Source: JAXGQD01 sp964574395 (GTDB lineage: Bacteria; Bacillota; Clostridia; Saccharofermentanales; Fastidiosipilaceae). From it: 15,298 nucleotides of DNA. The translations under genes were made by a program, and so were the position numbers. The stretch lies in assembly GCA_964574395.1 (NCBI GenBank), contig CAZNNL010000043.1, positions 1 to 15,298 of the forward strand. The letters are read 5' to 3'. A model generated the notes under the pieces. It ran no database searches. It was not told where the DNA came from and worked only from the letters and a program-made list of their open reading frames with translations. This document shows, in pieces, positions 1 to 7,311 of this stretch (its first letter is position 1; the number at the start of each line of letters is the position of its first letter).

Positions 1-25
1 GTGAATCTGCAGAATTCGTTGCCAT
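1..25 (-). CDS. 5' end of a divergent gene, truncated by the window edge
   Basis: Only eight codons are visible (reading MATNSADS) before the window ends, so no family can be assigned. The ATG at 25 is supported by a GAGG ribosome binding site (complement of about 35-38) at a workable spacing, and by a TGC-TACAAT extended -10 element further upstream on the same strand that would give a leader of roughly 29 bases. It lies divergent to yebC. The call rests on start signals only and could be a chance match. Confidence 0.33.
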
Positions 26-60
26 AAAACGAACCTCATTTCTAAGTTTTGAATTGCTCC

Positions 61-69
61 ATTGTAGCA
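61..69 (-). promoter_or_regulatory. Extended -10 promoter for the leftward partial gene
   Basis: Read on the minus strand this is TGC-TACAAT, an extended -10 element one base from the TATAAT consensus. No good -35 box lies 16-18 bases upstream, as is usual for extended -10 promoters. A start site near 54 would precede the ATG at 25 and its GAGG site. Confidence 0.45.
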
Positions 70-132
70 TAATATTTAACTGTATTTTCTGCATTATGCC
101 TGAAGTGATAAGCTTTAAAGCCGTTCTTACGA

Positions 133-162
133 TAGTCATGTTTCAGCGTTCTGTGCTAGAAT
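133..162 (+). promoter_or_regulatory. Sigma-A promoter for the yebC operon
   Basis: TAGAAT at 157-162 is preceded by TGC (154-156), giving an extended -10. TAGTCA at 133-138 matches the -35 consensus at four of six bases with an 18-base spacer. The predicted start near 169 leaves a short leader carrying AGGAGG at 181-186, just before the yebC ATG at 193. It would drive the whole four-gene operon, since no other promoter is evident before 3252. Confidence 0.5.
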
Positions 163-192
163 CAATGGTAAGTTTAATTGAGGAGGAAAATT

Positions 193-918
193 ATGGCCGG
201 CCATTCAAAATGGAATAATATTAAAAGAAAAAAAGGTGCAGCCGATGCTGAACGTGGGAAAATATTCACGAAAATTGGCAGAGAAATTCAAGTTGCAGTG
301 AAGTCTGGTGGCCCCGATCCTGAATCAAATTCAAAGCTGAAAGATGCGATTGCCAAAGCCAAAAGTAACAATATGCCAAACGACAATATCCAACGCAGCA
401 TAAAAAAAGCTGCTGGTGCAGGCGATACGGAAAATTACGAAGAAATTCTATATGAAGGCTATGGTCCTTCAGGTGTCGCCGTAATGGTTAAGACTCTGAC
501 AGATAACAAAAACCGTACTGCAGGTGATGTGCGTCATCTTTTTGATCGCAATGGAGGAAATCTTGGCACTAATGGCTGTGTAGCATTTATGTTTCAAGAC
601 AAAGGGCATCTGACTGTTCTACGTGAAGATTTCGAAGATGAAGAACAGGTCATGTTAGACGCGTTAGATGCTGGGGCAGAAGACTTCGAGGCAGATGAAG
701 AAGTCTACGAAATAACTACCGAAGCCGGGGATTTCGAAACAGTAAAAGATGAGTTAACACAAAAAAATTATCACTTTGAAATAAGTGGTGTAGAACCTAC
801 TCCAGATAACTGGATAAAAATAGAAGATGAAAAAGCGCAAGAGCAGATGGAAAAATTAATCGATATGCTCGAAGATCATGACGATGTGCAAGAAGTTTAT
901 CATAACTGGGAAAGATAA
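193..918 (+). CDS. yebC: YebC/TACO1 family translation/regulatory factor
   Basis: A 241-residue protein of the usual family length, opening with the hallmark MAGHSKWNNIKRKK and continuing with the family's K-rich N-terminal helical domain, the NMPNDNIQRSIKKA segment and the GYGPSGVAV motif of the middle domain. The acidic C-terminal half is also typical. YebC proteins were long annotated as transcriptional regulators (PmpR); bacterial YebC and mitochondrial TACO1 are now linked to translation of difficult sequences such as proline stretches. The ATG at 193 is chosen over an in-frame TTG at 178 because AGGAGG (181-186) lies between them at ideal spacing and the family starts at MAGHSK. The next gene begins on the very next base, so the two are probably translationally coupled. 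Confidence 0.96.
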   Translation: MAGHSKWNNIKRKKGAADAERGKIFTKIGREIQVAVKSGGPDPESNSKLKDAIAKAKSNNMPNDNIQRSIKKAAGAGDTENYEEILYEGYGPSGVAVMVKTLTDNKNRTAGDVRHLFDRNGGNLGTNGCVAFMFQDKGHLTVLREDFEDEEQVMLDALDAGAEDFEADEEVYEITTEAGDFETVKDELTQKNYHFEISGVEPTPDNWIKIEDEKAQEQMEKLIDMLEDHDDVQEVYHNWER

Positions 919-2112
919 GTGGCTAAGGGCGTGGCTTCACCTTTCAAATGGTTGCAAAGACGAAGAAAGAGAACGCAGGGCATAAGCCAGAGCGACCCTG
1001 TTGCTGCGCTAAAAAGCTTACAAGGTAAACTTGATGAAGCAGATACTGACAAGTCACCAGAGAATCGAAATGCACCATTAGTTTTGCCAAACGCTTTGGA
1101 AGAACGACGAAGCGAAAAATTTAATCCTATCGACCGCTTTCAAACAGCTGTTGAAAATCGTCAATTACAAGACCAAAGTAAAGTGGACGAAGCTATGCGC
1201 ACAAACCTAAAACGCATTGCTGTTGTTGCTTTCGTGGGGCCAAGTGGTACAGGTAAGAGTACGCGCGCGATTCAGGTTGCTCGCGAGAATCACATTAATT
1301 ATTTAATTGATGATGGTTTGCTCATTAATGGTTCAAGAATTGTTGCGGGTACCTCGGCTAAGCGTGCCAAAACAAAAATAGAATCCGTTCGCCAAGCGCT
1401 GTTTATGGACAATACACGTGCCGCCAATATGCGACGTGCACTCTCAGAACATAGACCGACAACCTTGATGATTTTAGGTACTTCGGATTCCATGCTCAGT
1501 AAGATTTGTTCTGCCTTGTGGCTAAATCCTCCATCCATGCTGATTCGCATCGAGGATGTGAGTACTGAAGAAGAGCGACGCATGGCTAAGCACACACGGA
1601 TTAGCGAAGGTCAACACACCATTCCTGTTCCGAGCATGGAAATCAAACACGAGTTTTCTGGCTATTTTGCTGACCCTCTGGGTAGGTTGCGTAAGCGCTT
1701 TGATAGAGAAAGGGGCGTAGACCCTGTTGCCACAGAAAGCGAGCGAACCGTCGTCAGGCCTACATTTTCTGGACTCGGCACTTACTCTATGTCTGATGAG
1801 GCAATAAGCAATATGATCGAACTTATTGTGCAGCGCATTCCTGGCGTTGCTGCACTTATCAGTTGTAAATTGAGTAAAGAAGTTTACGGTGTCATAATAA
1901 ACATCCAACTTTCACTCTATTTTGGGTACAATGCTCAAGAAGTCTTGAGTAGAGTACAAATGCTAGTGAGCAAACTTGTTGAGGATTACACGTCAATTAA
2001 CGTCTTAGCTGTAAATGTTAGAGCAATTCGGTTGGTGCAAAGTGAAACGAAAGCACTCAGTTTGATTAAAGACGAGCAAGTTCCAGACTTGGGGGTTAGT
2101 GCACATGGATGA
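919..2112 (+). CDS. P-loop NTPase fused to an Asp23/Gls24-like domain
   Basis: A 397-residue soluble protein with a GTG start directly after the yebC stop. GGGAAAG just upstream can serve as ribosome binding site, and a second in-frame GTG at 931 is an alternative start. Residues 1-100 are basic, then polar and low in complexity. A Walker A motif, GPSGTGKST, sits at 107-115 after a hydrophobic strand, followed by a segment with YLIDDGLLI and a later hydrophobic strand MILGTSD that may carry the Walker B role. The last ~100 residues, with a GV-x-INIQLSL strand, YG/FGYN turn and a VQ-containing helix ending in VNVRAI, resemble the Asp23/Gls24 alkaline-shock fold. Substrate and partner are unknown. 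The P-loop part recalls small-molecule or nucleotide kinases, but no specific activity can be assigned. It overlaps the next gene by eight bases. Confidence 0.8.
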   Translation: MAKGVASPFKWLQRRRKRTQGISQSDPVAALKSLQGKLDEADTDKSPENRNAPLVLPNALEERRSEKFNPIDRFQTAVENRQLQDQSKVDEAMRTNLKRIAVVAFVGPSGTGKSTRAIQVARENHINYLIDDGLLINGSRIVAGTSAKRAKTKIESVRQALFMDNTRAANMRRALSEHRPTTLMILGTSDSMLSKICSALWLNPPSMLIRIEDVSTEEERRMAKHTRISEGQHTIPVPSMEIKHEFSGYFADPLGRLRKRFDRERGVDPVATESERTVVRPTFSGLGTYSMSDEAISNMIELIVQRIPGVAALISCKLSKEVYGVIINIQLSLYFGYNAQEVLSRVQMLVSKLVEDYTSINVLAVNVRAIRLVQSETKALSLIKDEQVPDLGVSAHG

Positions 2113-2833
2113 GACGATATATGCGATTCCAATAAATGATGCTTTCTCTGATGCGGATGGCTGCCCGCTTTGTAAACTCAAAGCGGATTATGAAAGTGAT
2201 CTCTTGCGCTATTATTTGGGTCCGGCATTAATGGAACCTAGTATACGAAAGCAGACGAATGCGCGAGGGTTTTGCCAAAAACATTTTCATAGTCTTCATC
2301 GTTCGACAATAAACCGTCTTGGCTTAGCTTTAATTTTACAAACCCATCTTGAAGAAAAACAAAAATCACTCACGTCACAATTGAAAAAGTTAAGTCAAAA
2401 ACCGAAGAAAAAGTCGCTATTTCAAAGTTCCGAATCCCCATCTAATCCAATAATTTCGGAATTATTGAACGAAGAAACATGTTTATATTGTGAAGCCTTG
2501 CAAGAACGCATGAAACAGTATTACCATTCACTAGTCTATCTATTTCAGAACGATGAAAAATTCAAAGAAAAAATGATTAGTACGAAAATACTCTGCTTAC
2601 CGCATGCTGCAGAACTTGCTGTAGTTGCCGGAGAAATGCTTAAACCTGCTGAACAAAGCAAATTCATTGGTTTACTAAGTAATCTCATTGAAGATCAAAT
2701 CAATGCAGTGCAAACTGATCTACAATGGTACGTGAATAAACATGATTACAGAAACCAAGATGAACCATGGGGCACAAGCAGGGAAGCTTCACTTAAAGCA
2801 ATAACATTATTACTGGGGGAGGAAAGTCAATGA
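2105..2833 (+). CDS. DUF6062-like Cys/His-rich protein
   Basis: A 242-residue soluble protein of unknown function that I recognise as the DUF6062 type found in Clostridia. Numbered from the ATG at 2105, it has CPLC at 20-23 and CQKH at 57-60, then CLYC at 126-129 and CLPH at 164-167. The two halves share the pattern C-x2-C, about 33-34 residues, C-x2-H, which suggests an internal duplication with two metal (probably zinc) sites; metal binding is inferred. A Lys/Ser-rich linker lies near 85-115. The ATG is preferred to an in-frame GTG six bases upstream because GGGGG at 2091-2095 is well spaced for it. The gene overlaps its neighbours on both sides (8 and 4 bases), so it belongs to the yebC operon. 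Confidence 0.8.
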   Translation: MDETIYAIPINDAFSDADGCPLCKLKADYESDLLRYYLGPALMEPSIRKQTNARGFCQKHFHSLHRSTINRLGLALILQTHLEEKQKSLTSQLKKLSQKPKKKSLFQSSESPSNPIISELLNEETCLYCEALQERMKQYYHSLVYLFQNDEKFKEKMISTKILCLPHAAELAVVAGEMLKPAEQSKFIGLLSNLIEDQINAVQTDLQWYVNKHDYRNQDEPWGTSREASLKAITLLLGEESQ

Positions 2834-3252
2834 AATCAGACGAGAAAAAAGCGCTAGATATGCGTTTGACCAGCTTGTTGGAGACGGAATTGACCATAAA
2901 TCCGAAGGGCTCTGTAAAACTATCAATAGATTTAGAGAAACGCTTGTTGAAGTGGCAAGAGTCGAATCGTTGGAATCGAAATTTTACACGCACTTTAAGT
3001 ATGCTCGAAATAAAAGAAATTCGAAATTATCTAATGAGCGTGGATTTTTCCTCTTGGCCTACAAGCAACAATAAACGATCCAGCTCAAGGAGAGAAAGCG
3101 AACACCATATCATTTGGAGCGTGAGAATATATGGGCCTGAACGCAAGCTTATTTTTGATCACTTTTTACACGATGAACAACCTGATTACTTTTTTAGCTT
3201 TTGTGATGCGATCAGCCATTTCTGTAGGCAAACATTCACCGTTTCAGACTAA
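2830..3252 (+). CDS. Unrecognised 140-residue protein, last gene of the yebC operon
   Basis: I do not recognise a family. The protein is soluble with no signal peptide or membrane segment, is charged, and starts with a Lys/Asp/Glu-rich helix-like stretch. It has a Ser/Arg-rich loop near residues 80-87 and an aromatic C-terminus (Tyr-Phe-Phe, two cysteines). Its reality is supported by context: the ATG overlaps the preceding stop in an ATGA arrangement (2830-2833), and GGGGGAGG just upstream is a strong ribosome binding site. It ends eight bases before the convergent PHP gene once the nearby sequence gap is corrected. Confidence 0.75.
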   Translation: MKSDEKKALDMRLTSLLETELTINPKGSVKLSIDLEKRLLKWQESNRWNRNFTRTLSMLEIKEIRNYLMSVDFSSWPTSNNKRSSSRRESEHHIIWSVRIYGPERKLIFDHFLHDEQPDYFFSFCDAISHFCRQTFTVSD

Positions 3253-3260
3253 GTTGCGTG

Positions 3261-3973
3261 TTACTTCCTGATAATTTCATAGCGNNNNNNNNNNAGCGTG
3301 GTTCACATGGCTTCTGACGGTGTGCTTTAAGTACTCTTACTAATTCTTTACCATCACGTATGCGCTCGTAAAAGATGCAGCCACTACGGTCAATATCTTC
3401 TAGTTGATGGTAATCAGAGCCAGCAATGCCGAGTAGCTGCGTTTTCTTTTGCAGAGCTTTCGTTAGATGATTATTGTTGTCCGAGCGCACATTTGCATTC
3501 AGAATTTCATAACCATCCAGAAACTTAGCCTCTTCTGGATTACAGTAAGGGCGGAAAGGGTGCGCCTGAAAAATCAACAAGTCGTGTTCTTCACAAAAAG
3601 CTTTAAATGATTCTGGCGTATGCGTATAGAGTTCAGGATACTTATAGAGGAAATCTTCATCCATACCGTAGACAAGAAAATCATTGTAACTATCACCTGC
3701 GAAGCGTATTTCTAGGCCGAGAATGACATCCATGTCGTAGTGTTTGGCCAGAGATTTAGCTTTTCTATAACCGTCCAAATAAAAGTCGATTTTACCTGTC
3801 CAATCCTTGGCTTTCATTTTTCTAAAGGCAAAATCAATATAGTGATTTGTTATACAAATTCCTTGATAGCCAGCCTTGGCATGTTCCGGGACTAATATTT
3901 CTGTAGGGACCTTAGCACACCAGCCGAATTCAGCGGTGTGGCAATGCATTTCGTATTTAAATGTTTTGTTCAT
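3261..3973 (-). CDS. PHP-domain metal-dependent phosphoesterase, interrupted by an N gap
   Basis: PHP (polymerase and histidinol phosphatase) superfamily. Metal-ligand motifs appear in order: HCH (residues 10-12), ITNH in place of the common ITDH, a GLEIRF glutamate, FQAHPFRP and GSDYH. Such proteins hydrolyse phosphoesters in the cytoplasm; the substrate here is unknown. The start at 3973 is preferred because GGAGG lies just upstream. Ten Ns at 3285-3294 interrupt the 3' end. AGCG flanks the Ns on both sides; joining the flanks through it gives PCEPR followed by YEIIRK and a TAA at 3261-3263, an intact 232-residue protein ending clear of the convergent gene. Reading across the Ns as given would instead run to 3236 and overlap that gene by 17 bases, which I consider an artefact. 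Confidence 0.85.
3285..3294. other. Assembly gap of 10 Ns
   Basis: Exactly ten undetermined bases. The four bases before (AGCG) equal the four after, which is typical of two contig ends placed side by side with a fixed-length spacer instead of being merged. The true gap length is probably minus four, so coordinates to the right would then be 14 too high relative to the real chromosome. Confidence 0.9.
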
Positions 3974-3991
3974 AGCGAGCCTCCGCACGCC

Positions 3992-4000
3992 ATTATAGCA
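3992..4000 (-). promoter_or_regulatory. Extended -10 promoter for the PHP gene
   Basis: On the minus strand this reads TGC-TATAAT, a perfect extended -10. The upstream side (about 4001-4031) is almost pure A/T and may act like an UP element; no -35 consensus is visible. A start near 3985 gives a very short leader that still includes the GGAGG site before the ATG at 3973. Confidence 0.6.
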
Positions 4001-4051
4001 TTTGAATTTTAAAAATTAATTAAAAATAATCATCTTCTGAATAGTGGTATG

Positions 4052-4060
4052 TGATACAAT
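4052..4060 (+). promoter_or_regulatory. Extended -10 promoter for the 4086 gene and UDG
   Basis: TGA-TACAAT forms an extended -10 element. It is back to back with the PHP promoter across an A/T-rich spacer, so both share this 60-base control region. The start near 4067 is followed by GGGAGG at 4075-4080 and the ATG at 4086. Confidence 0.5.
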
Positions 4061-4085
4061 CAAATGAGTTAATAGGGAGGTATTT

Positions 4086-4427
4086 ATGGCGACTGTTGTT
4101 GTACGTCTAGATAAAAAATTCAATTCTAATGAAGCTATGCTAACCCGTCTAAAGGTAGAAATAAATATGCTTAAACGACTTAAAGTTGAAGCGGCTAAAA
4201 TTGTCCACGGGGGAAGTCAAGAACTAGAGTACCAAGAAGCAAGGTTATTATGTCGCCAGTATCTACATGAGCTAGTTTCACAGGGCGAAATCAAAGCAAT
4301 GTGCATTGGTGAACATTTTGGTCCATTTGAAACAGACGGCAATATTATCGTGGGGCTCGAAGCGTCCTTACGCTCTGATCCAGATTGGTCCAGACATGAT
4401 GATAGCTTTGTCATGATAGTTCTATAG
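4086..4427 (+). CDS. Unrecognised 113-residue protein
   Basis: No family is recognised. The protein is soluble, with a strand-like start (MATVVVRLDKKF), a Lys/Leu-rich helical stretch at about 16-42 with a heptad-like pattern, and a C-terminal part with GEHFGPF and a hydrophobic end (FVMIVL) that suggests an edge strand of a small alpha/beta fold. It has no signal peptide or membrane segment. GGGAGG five bases before the ATG and an extended -10 promoter upstream support it as a real gene. It lies 22 bases before the uracil-DNA glycosylase and is probably co-transcribed, which hints at nothing specific about its role. Confidence 0.75.
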   Translation: MATVVVRLDKKFNSNEAMLTRLKVEINMLKRLKVEAAKIVHGGSQELEYQEARLLCRQYLHELVSQGEIKAMCIGEHFGPFETDGNIIVGLEASLRSDPDWSRHDDSFVMIVL

Positions 4428-4449
4428 TTTATTAGCATGTGAGGTTGTC

Positions 4450-5055
4450 TTGAATAAAGAGTGGATTCAATTCGTAGATAAGTGTGCTGCCTGTAAAGCG
4501 TGTGACTTACATGAAACAAGAAAACAAGTTGTAGTTTCTAGAGGGGCGCTTACAGCGCCTTTACTATTAATAGGTGAAGGACCAGGTGCTGAAGAAGATG
4601 CCCAGGGACTCCCATTCGTAGGGCGTTCAGGCAAGCTTCTAACTTACTTACTCAATGCACATGGTTTAACTGAGGAAAATTATCATATCTGTAACATTGT
4701 TAAATGTAGACCACCCGATAATCGTAAGCCAACGCGGGAAGAAGCAGCTGCTTGCAAGCCATTGCTAGATGAACAGCTTTCCTTTGTTGGTGCTAAAGTG
4801 GCAATTCTACTAGGTGCTACAGCTTTCAACTATTTTACTGGTGATGATTTAGCTATCACTAAAGCTCGTGGTCAGTTCTACAAAAAAGATGGTTTGTTAG
4901 TCTTGCCGACCTTTCATCCTGCATACATTCTGCGTAACGGTAATATGCGCATTCATTTGTGGAATGACATTGCCAAAGTCCGAGAAAAGATGGAAGAGTT
5001 AGGTTTGGTGAAACCTTTGGAATTTGTCCCTTCCGACCCAGGTGGGCTTAAATAA
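4450..5055 (+). CDS. Family 4 uracil-DNA glycosylase (Fe-S)
   Basis: Removes uracil from DNA to start base-excision repair of deaminated cytosine. The 201-residue protein has the family 4 signature GEGPGAEED near residues 42-50 with PFVGRSGK following, the KCRPPDNRKP block near 85-94, and HPAYILR starting at His156. Cysteines 15, 18, 86 and 102 sit at the positions that bind the 4Fe-4S cluster in this family; Cys12 is extra. The start is a TTG preceded by GAGGT, and family similarity begins almost at once, so no other start fits. It ends 31 bases before the convergent phosphodiesterase gene. Confidence 0.93.
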   Translation: MNKEWIQFVDKCAACKACDLHETRKQVVVSRGALTAPLLLIGEGPGAEEDAQGLPFVGRSGKLLTYLLNAHGLTEENYHICNIVKCRPPDNRKPTREEAAACKPLLDEQLSFVGAKVAILLGATAFNYFTGDDLAITKARGQFYKKDGLLVLPTFHPAYILRNGNMRIHLWNDIAKVREKMEELGLVKPLEFVPSDPGGLK

Positions 5056-5086
5056 ACTAGACCTTAGATTTATCTGCGCTTCTTTG

Positions 5087-5842
5087 TCATCTTCTACGAC
5101 CTTTTTTATCCCTGATTTGCAATGCCAAAGCAGGATTATTTGTGATTACTGCGTCAATTTTTAGCCAAAATAGCAGTTTGAGTACTAAAGGGTGATCAAC
5201 CGTCCACGTGTAAATCGGAAACTTCTTCCGATAGCGCCAAATGTAGAAGGGCAAGTAGAGAAAATAATAATGCGGATGTAATGCAGTTGCCCCAGATTTA
5301 GTAGCCAAATCACCAGGCTTATTAATGAACTTACTAAACAACAAACCAAGCTTTAGTCCAGGCTTTAATATGTTCAGCTGTAATAAACTGGGGGCATGAA
5401 AAGATGAGAAGAACAGGTTTTCCATGGGAAAACCGCTACGTTCACAGACCTGCAGTACACGCTCACAAATATTGGGATAATCTATTACATCCGTTTTTAA
5501 CTCAATATTGATGCTAATTGCATCGTTTTTAAAGCGGTTCAAGACTGCTTCTAATGAAACTAAAGGGTATTCACCATCTGTAAAATGCAAGCCCAGATTA
5601 TACGTCTGACAGTCAGACCAAAGAGCATCGTAGACGCGTCCTAGCGTTATTCCATTTGATGTGCGGTCGAAGGTTTCGTCATGAATTACAACTGGGACTT
5701 CGTCTTTGGTTAGGTGGACATCTAATTCTAGACCATCCGCACCGAGGTTCACCGCTTGTTCAAAAGCTGCCATTGTGTTTTCAGGACGGTCAATAGAAGA
5801 ACCACGGTGCGCCCATATTTTTGTCTTTGGCCGACTACACAT
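5087..5842 (-). CDS. Glycerophosphodiester phosphodiesterase
   Basis: Hydrolyses glycerophosphodiesters released from phospholipids or teichoic acids to glycerol 3-phosphate and an alcohol. The 251-residue protein shows the GDPD TIM-barrel motifs: HRG at 12-14 with RPENT following, ELD with Glu39 and Asp41, and the HD pair at His54-Asp55; these hold the catalytic histidines and metal ligands. No signal peptide is seen, so it is cytoplasmic or membrane-associated; a hydrophobic aromatic stretch near residues 190-205 could touch the membrane. The ribosome binding site is weak (GGTAAT region), so it may depend on coupling to ccdA 21 bases upstream. It is the last gene of a four-gene minus-strand cluster. 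Confidence 0.9.
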   Translation of the reverse strand: MCSRPKTKIWAHRGSSIDRPENTMAAFEQAVNLGADGLELDVHLTKDEVPVVIHDETFDRTSNGITLGRVYDALWSDCQTYNLGLHFTDGEYPLVSLEAVLNRFKNDAISINIELKTDVIDYPNICERVLQVCERSGFPMENLFFSSFHAPSLLQLNILKPGLKLGLLFSKFINKPGDLATKSGATALHPHYYFLYLPFYIWRYRKKFPIYTWTVDHPLVLKLLFWLKIDAVITNNPALALQIRDKKGRRR

Positions 5843-5863
5843 AAAGTTTCATTACCAATCTGT

Positions 5864-6583
5864 TTAATTAAACAAACCCATATAGAGTCCTTGAAAATCA
5901 AAGAGCATACTGATGCCTAGCAAGATTAGCAAGCCGCCGCTGACGGCACGCACGAGTCGCGCATTACGTTTCAGGAAACTAAAGGTAGTACGCAACTTTT
6001 CGAAGAGTAGGGCGGTGATTAAGAAGGGAAGTCCTAATCCCATGGCAAAAACAAACAACATCCCCATGCCTTCAAAAACCGTATTGCGATTCGCTGCCAA
6101 AGTAAGTGCTGAAGCTAGAAATGTTCCAACACAGGGGAGCCACGTTGTTGAGAATGCAAGACCAAATATAAAACTTCGCAGAACCCCGCCTTGTTTGATG
6201 ACATCGTCGTCCTGCTCCTGCGCTTTCTGTTTGCGTTTAAAATATTTGGTGAATGACTCTGGTAATCGAATGATATCCAAATAGTAGATGCCAATGATAA
6301 TCATGATGATGCCAGAAATTTTACGTATCGCATTCATATGGCGATTAAGATAGCTGCCTATTCCTGTCGCAATTGCACCTAAGAGTACAAATATCACCGT
6401 GAAACCAATAATAAAGGCCAAGGTGTTTAAGATGCGTCTGCGCATCAGCTCCTTGTTACTTAGTCCAACATTGCTTTGTGCATCACCACTGAGATAGACC
6501 AGATAAACAGGCACCATCGGTAAGATACAAGGCGAGATGAAGGCTAATACGCCCTCAAGAAATAAGAGTAAAAACAGCATCAT
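5864..6583 (-). CDS. ccdA: CcdA/DsbD-like transmembrane thiol-redox protein
   Basis: An integral membrane protein of 239 residues with about six hydrophobic segments. It carries the two conserved cysteines of the CcdA/DsbD transmembrane domain: Cys19 in SPCILPMVP and Cys151 in WLPCVGT. The family moves reducing equivalents from cytoplasmic thioredoxin across the membrane to an extracytoplasmic thiol protein. A charged cytoplasmic-type loop (about 110-132, Lys/Asp/Glu/Gln-rich) separates the two halves. Its ATG overlaps the stop of the upstream TlpA-like gene by one base (TAATG), a strong sign that the two work together. No cytochrome c genes are visible, so the target is more likely general extracytoplasmic disulfide reduction, probably via that TlpA protein. 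An adjacent second ATG codon makes the start ambiguous by one residue. Confidence 0.92.
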   Translation of the reverse strand: MMLFLLLFLEGVLAFISPCILPMVPVYLVYLSGDAQSNVGLSNKELMRRRILNTLAFIIGFTVIFVLLGAIATGIGSYLNRHMNAIRKISGIIMIIIGIYYLDIIRLPESFTKYFKRKQKAQEQDDDVIKQGGVLRSFIFGLAFSTTWLPCVGTFLASALTLAANRNTVFEGMGMLFVFAMGLGLPFLITALLFEKLRTTFSFLKRNARLVRAVSGGLLILLGISMLFDFQGLYMGLFN

Positions 6584-7278
6584 TATTCACCAGCTTTAGC
6601 AGTTATTTCGACAAGACTATCGTATGACATGATGCCTATATTTCTATAATACAGTTCACCAGCTGGATTTATGATATACGTTGTTGGAATGGACTGGATG
6701 CCATAAGTATTAGCAGTTTGCCCTTCAATATCATAGAAGTAAGGAAGGGTGTAATTGTTGTCATTGATGAATGCATCCGCATGTTCTTTCGTCTCACCAT
6801 TACTACCAATTAGATTAACAAGAACCATGGCGACTTTATCATCGCCTTTAGTATCATCATAAAACTTTTGGAAGTCTGGGAACTCTGCTTTACAAGGGGG
6901 GCACCAGGAAGCCCAGAAATTTAAAACGACAGTTTTACCTTTAAAATCAGCTAGCTTTACTTCATTTCCTTCGACGTCTAGAATCTTGAGTTCGGGCGCG
7001 GTGTAGTCCGTTTCTGAACTCGTGCTTGCTGTGCTTTCTTCAGCCGTCGCAGTATCGGTATTCGTGGCTTCGAGCGATGCATCAGTACTATCAGACCCAG
7101 AACTACTTGTAACTACAGCTTTATCTTCTTGAAGCGTTTGTCCTGATTGCACTTTATCGAGATTGGATTTAGAGAGTGCGTCATAGAGGAAATATATACC
7201 GACAAATACGGCAAGTGCAGCTATTAAGGCAACTATGGTTTTAGTTATATTCTTATTTTTCTTATCTTCATTATTCAT
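6583..7278 (-). CDS. Membrane-anchored TlpA/ResA-like thiol-disulfide oxidoreductase
   Basis: A 231-residue protein with a short basic N-terminus, one membrane segment at about 12-32 that serves as an uncleaved anchor, a Ser/Thr/Glu/Asp-rich linker at about 56-92, and a thioredoxin-fold domain outside the membrane. The active site is WCPPC with Cys126 and Cys129, in the context LNFWASWCPPC. A later SIPTTY supplies the expected cis-proline. The family reduces disulfides in secreted proteins, using electrons from a CcdA-type protein, and here the ccdA-like gene follows with a one-base overlap. AAGGAA upstream of the ATG at 7278 is the ribosome binding site. There is no lipobox cysteine, so it is held by the membrane helix. 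Confidence 0.93.
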   Translation of the reverse strand: MNNEDKKNKNITKTIVALIAALAVFVGIYFLYDALSKSNLDKVQSGQTLQEDKAVVTSSSGSDSTDASLEATNTDTATAEESTASTSSETDYTAPELKILDVEGNEVKLADFKGKTVVLNFWASWCPPCKAEFPDFQKFYDDTKGDDKVAMVLVNLIGSNGETKEHADAFINDNNYTLPYFYDIEGQTANTYGIQSIPTTYIINPAGELYYRNIGIMSYDSLVEITAKAGE

Positions 7279-7311
7279 AAGTATTTCCTTCTTGATTATA
7301 AGTTTATCAAA

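Noticed and set aside
5052..5073. A/T-rich inverted repeat (ATAAA-CTA ... TAG-A-TTTAT) between the convergent UDG and phosphodiesterase genes, as a two-way terminator.
   Set aside because: The stem is weak, almost all A/T, with a bulge, and lacks a proper T run on either strand. A terminator is expected here but not shown.
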